DNA of 64,000 nt from Mermis nigrescens (lineage: Eukaryota; Nematoda; Enoplea; Mermithida; Mermithidae), in the NCBI GenBank assembly GCA_036768485.1, contig JAVLUZ010000144.1:1062620-1126619 (forward strand). Direction: 5' to 3'. The translations under genes were made by a program, and so were the position numbers. Shown piece after piece: positions 63,840 through 64,000 of this stretch. The notes under the pieces were generated by a model, which was not told the origin of the DNA, searched no databases, and was given only the letters and a program-made list of their open reading frames with translations. The first letter of the stretch is position 1. Every line of letters starts with the position of its first letter.

Positions 63840-64000
63840 ATTTTTATCTGGATCTGTATCTGTATCTGGATCTTTTTAAATTTTGATCTGGCAAAACGAT
63901 CTGGATCTGGATCTGGCTATTTTCTGATCTGGTTATCTGATCTGGATCTGGATCTGTCAGAAAATCTGAACCCGATCTTTATCTGATCTGATCTGGGTAA
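63840..64000. repeat. GATCTG-rich block, direct copy of 60862-60960
   Basis: GATCTGGATCTGGCTATTTTC, then CTGATCTGGTTATCTGATC, then CAGAAAATCTGAACCCGATC follow the same order as near 60870-60950 in the same orientation. The window ends inside the block. Confidence 0.8.

Noticed and set aside
1..64000. tRNA, rRNA or snRNA genes
   Set aside because: I looked for cloverleaf A/B-box pairs and conserved rRNA words by eye and saw none. A covariance-model scan would be needed to exclude decayed copies.

Overview
This is nuclear DNA of an animal-like eukaryote. The two recognisable genes are split into short exons by GT-AG introns of up to several kilobases. Exons are balanced in composition, while introns and flanks are AT-rich and packed with short non-autonomous transposons and tandem repeats. 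There are no prokaryotic gene arrangements, rRNAs, CRISPR arrays or recognisable tRNAs. The species cannot be named from the sequence. The cytoplasmic tyrosyl-tRNA synthetase is clearly metazoan-like, but it lacks the EMAPII-like tail found in vertebrate and insect enzymes.

Genes. (1) 1159-22434, plus strand: a complete eight-exon gene for cytoplasmic tyrosyl-tRNA synthetase (389 aa); every splice phase fits. (2) 26266-50222, minus strand: a ten-exon gene for a 705-aa protein I do not recognise. It has charged helical segments, Ser-rich linkers and a basic tail with a PP1-docking-like motif. Its phases are also consistent throughout, and one exon (35087-35218) has no long ORF around it. The two genes converge, with their stop codons about 3.8 kb apart.

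Mobile DNA. Most of the rest is made of repeat families, called A to E and L here. B, C, D and a 2.9-kb composite element have ends of the form CAYA..., and many copies are flanked by 8-bp target-site duplications (TSDs) that can be read directly; this is the hAT pattern. Family A has CAGTG-like ends and an 8-bp TSD. Autonomous-type relics are: two hAT transposase C-termini (53.3 and 58.9 kb), a Tc1/mariner pseudogene (30423-31190), a LINE reverse-transcriptase tail split by a hAT insertion (57.96-59.43 kb), and a solo LTR (19091-20058). TSDs allow several nesting orders to be read: LTR inside a hAT-type element, A inside B, mariner inside A, hAT inside LINE, and a satellite-bearing element inside a hAT.

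Structures of interest. A 2.9-kb element with perfect 8-bp TSDs carries two unrelated satellite arrays, one with a regular 319-bp higher-order period. A 13-bp GC hairpin (GGCGC-GAA-GCGCC) recurs in otherwise different repeat families and shows compensatory changes. A 2.2-kb locus at 42.6-44.8 kb holds inverted, decayed copies of a small gene pair, one member of which has a TATA-binding-protein-like fold. Several foldback elements carry minisatellites.

Region by region. 0-22.4 kb: synthetase gene with transposon-filled introns, densest at 14.7-22.2 kb. 22.4-26.3 kb: intergenic, almost entirely family B. 26.3-50.2 kb: second gene, whose introns hold families A-E, mariner, palindromes and the TBP-like locus. 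50.2-64 kb: no confident host gene; nested hAT, LINE, satellites and foldbacks.
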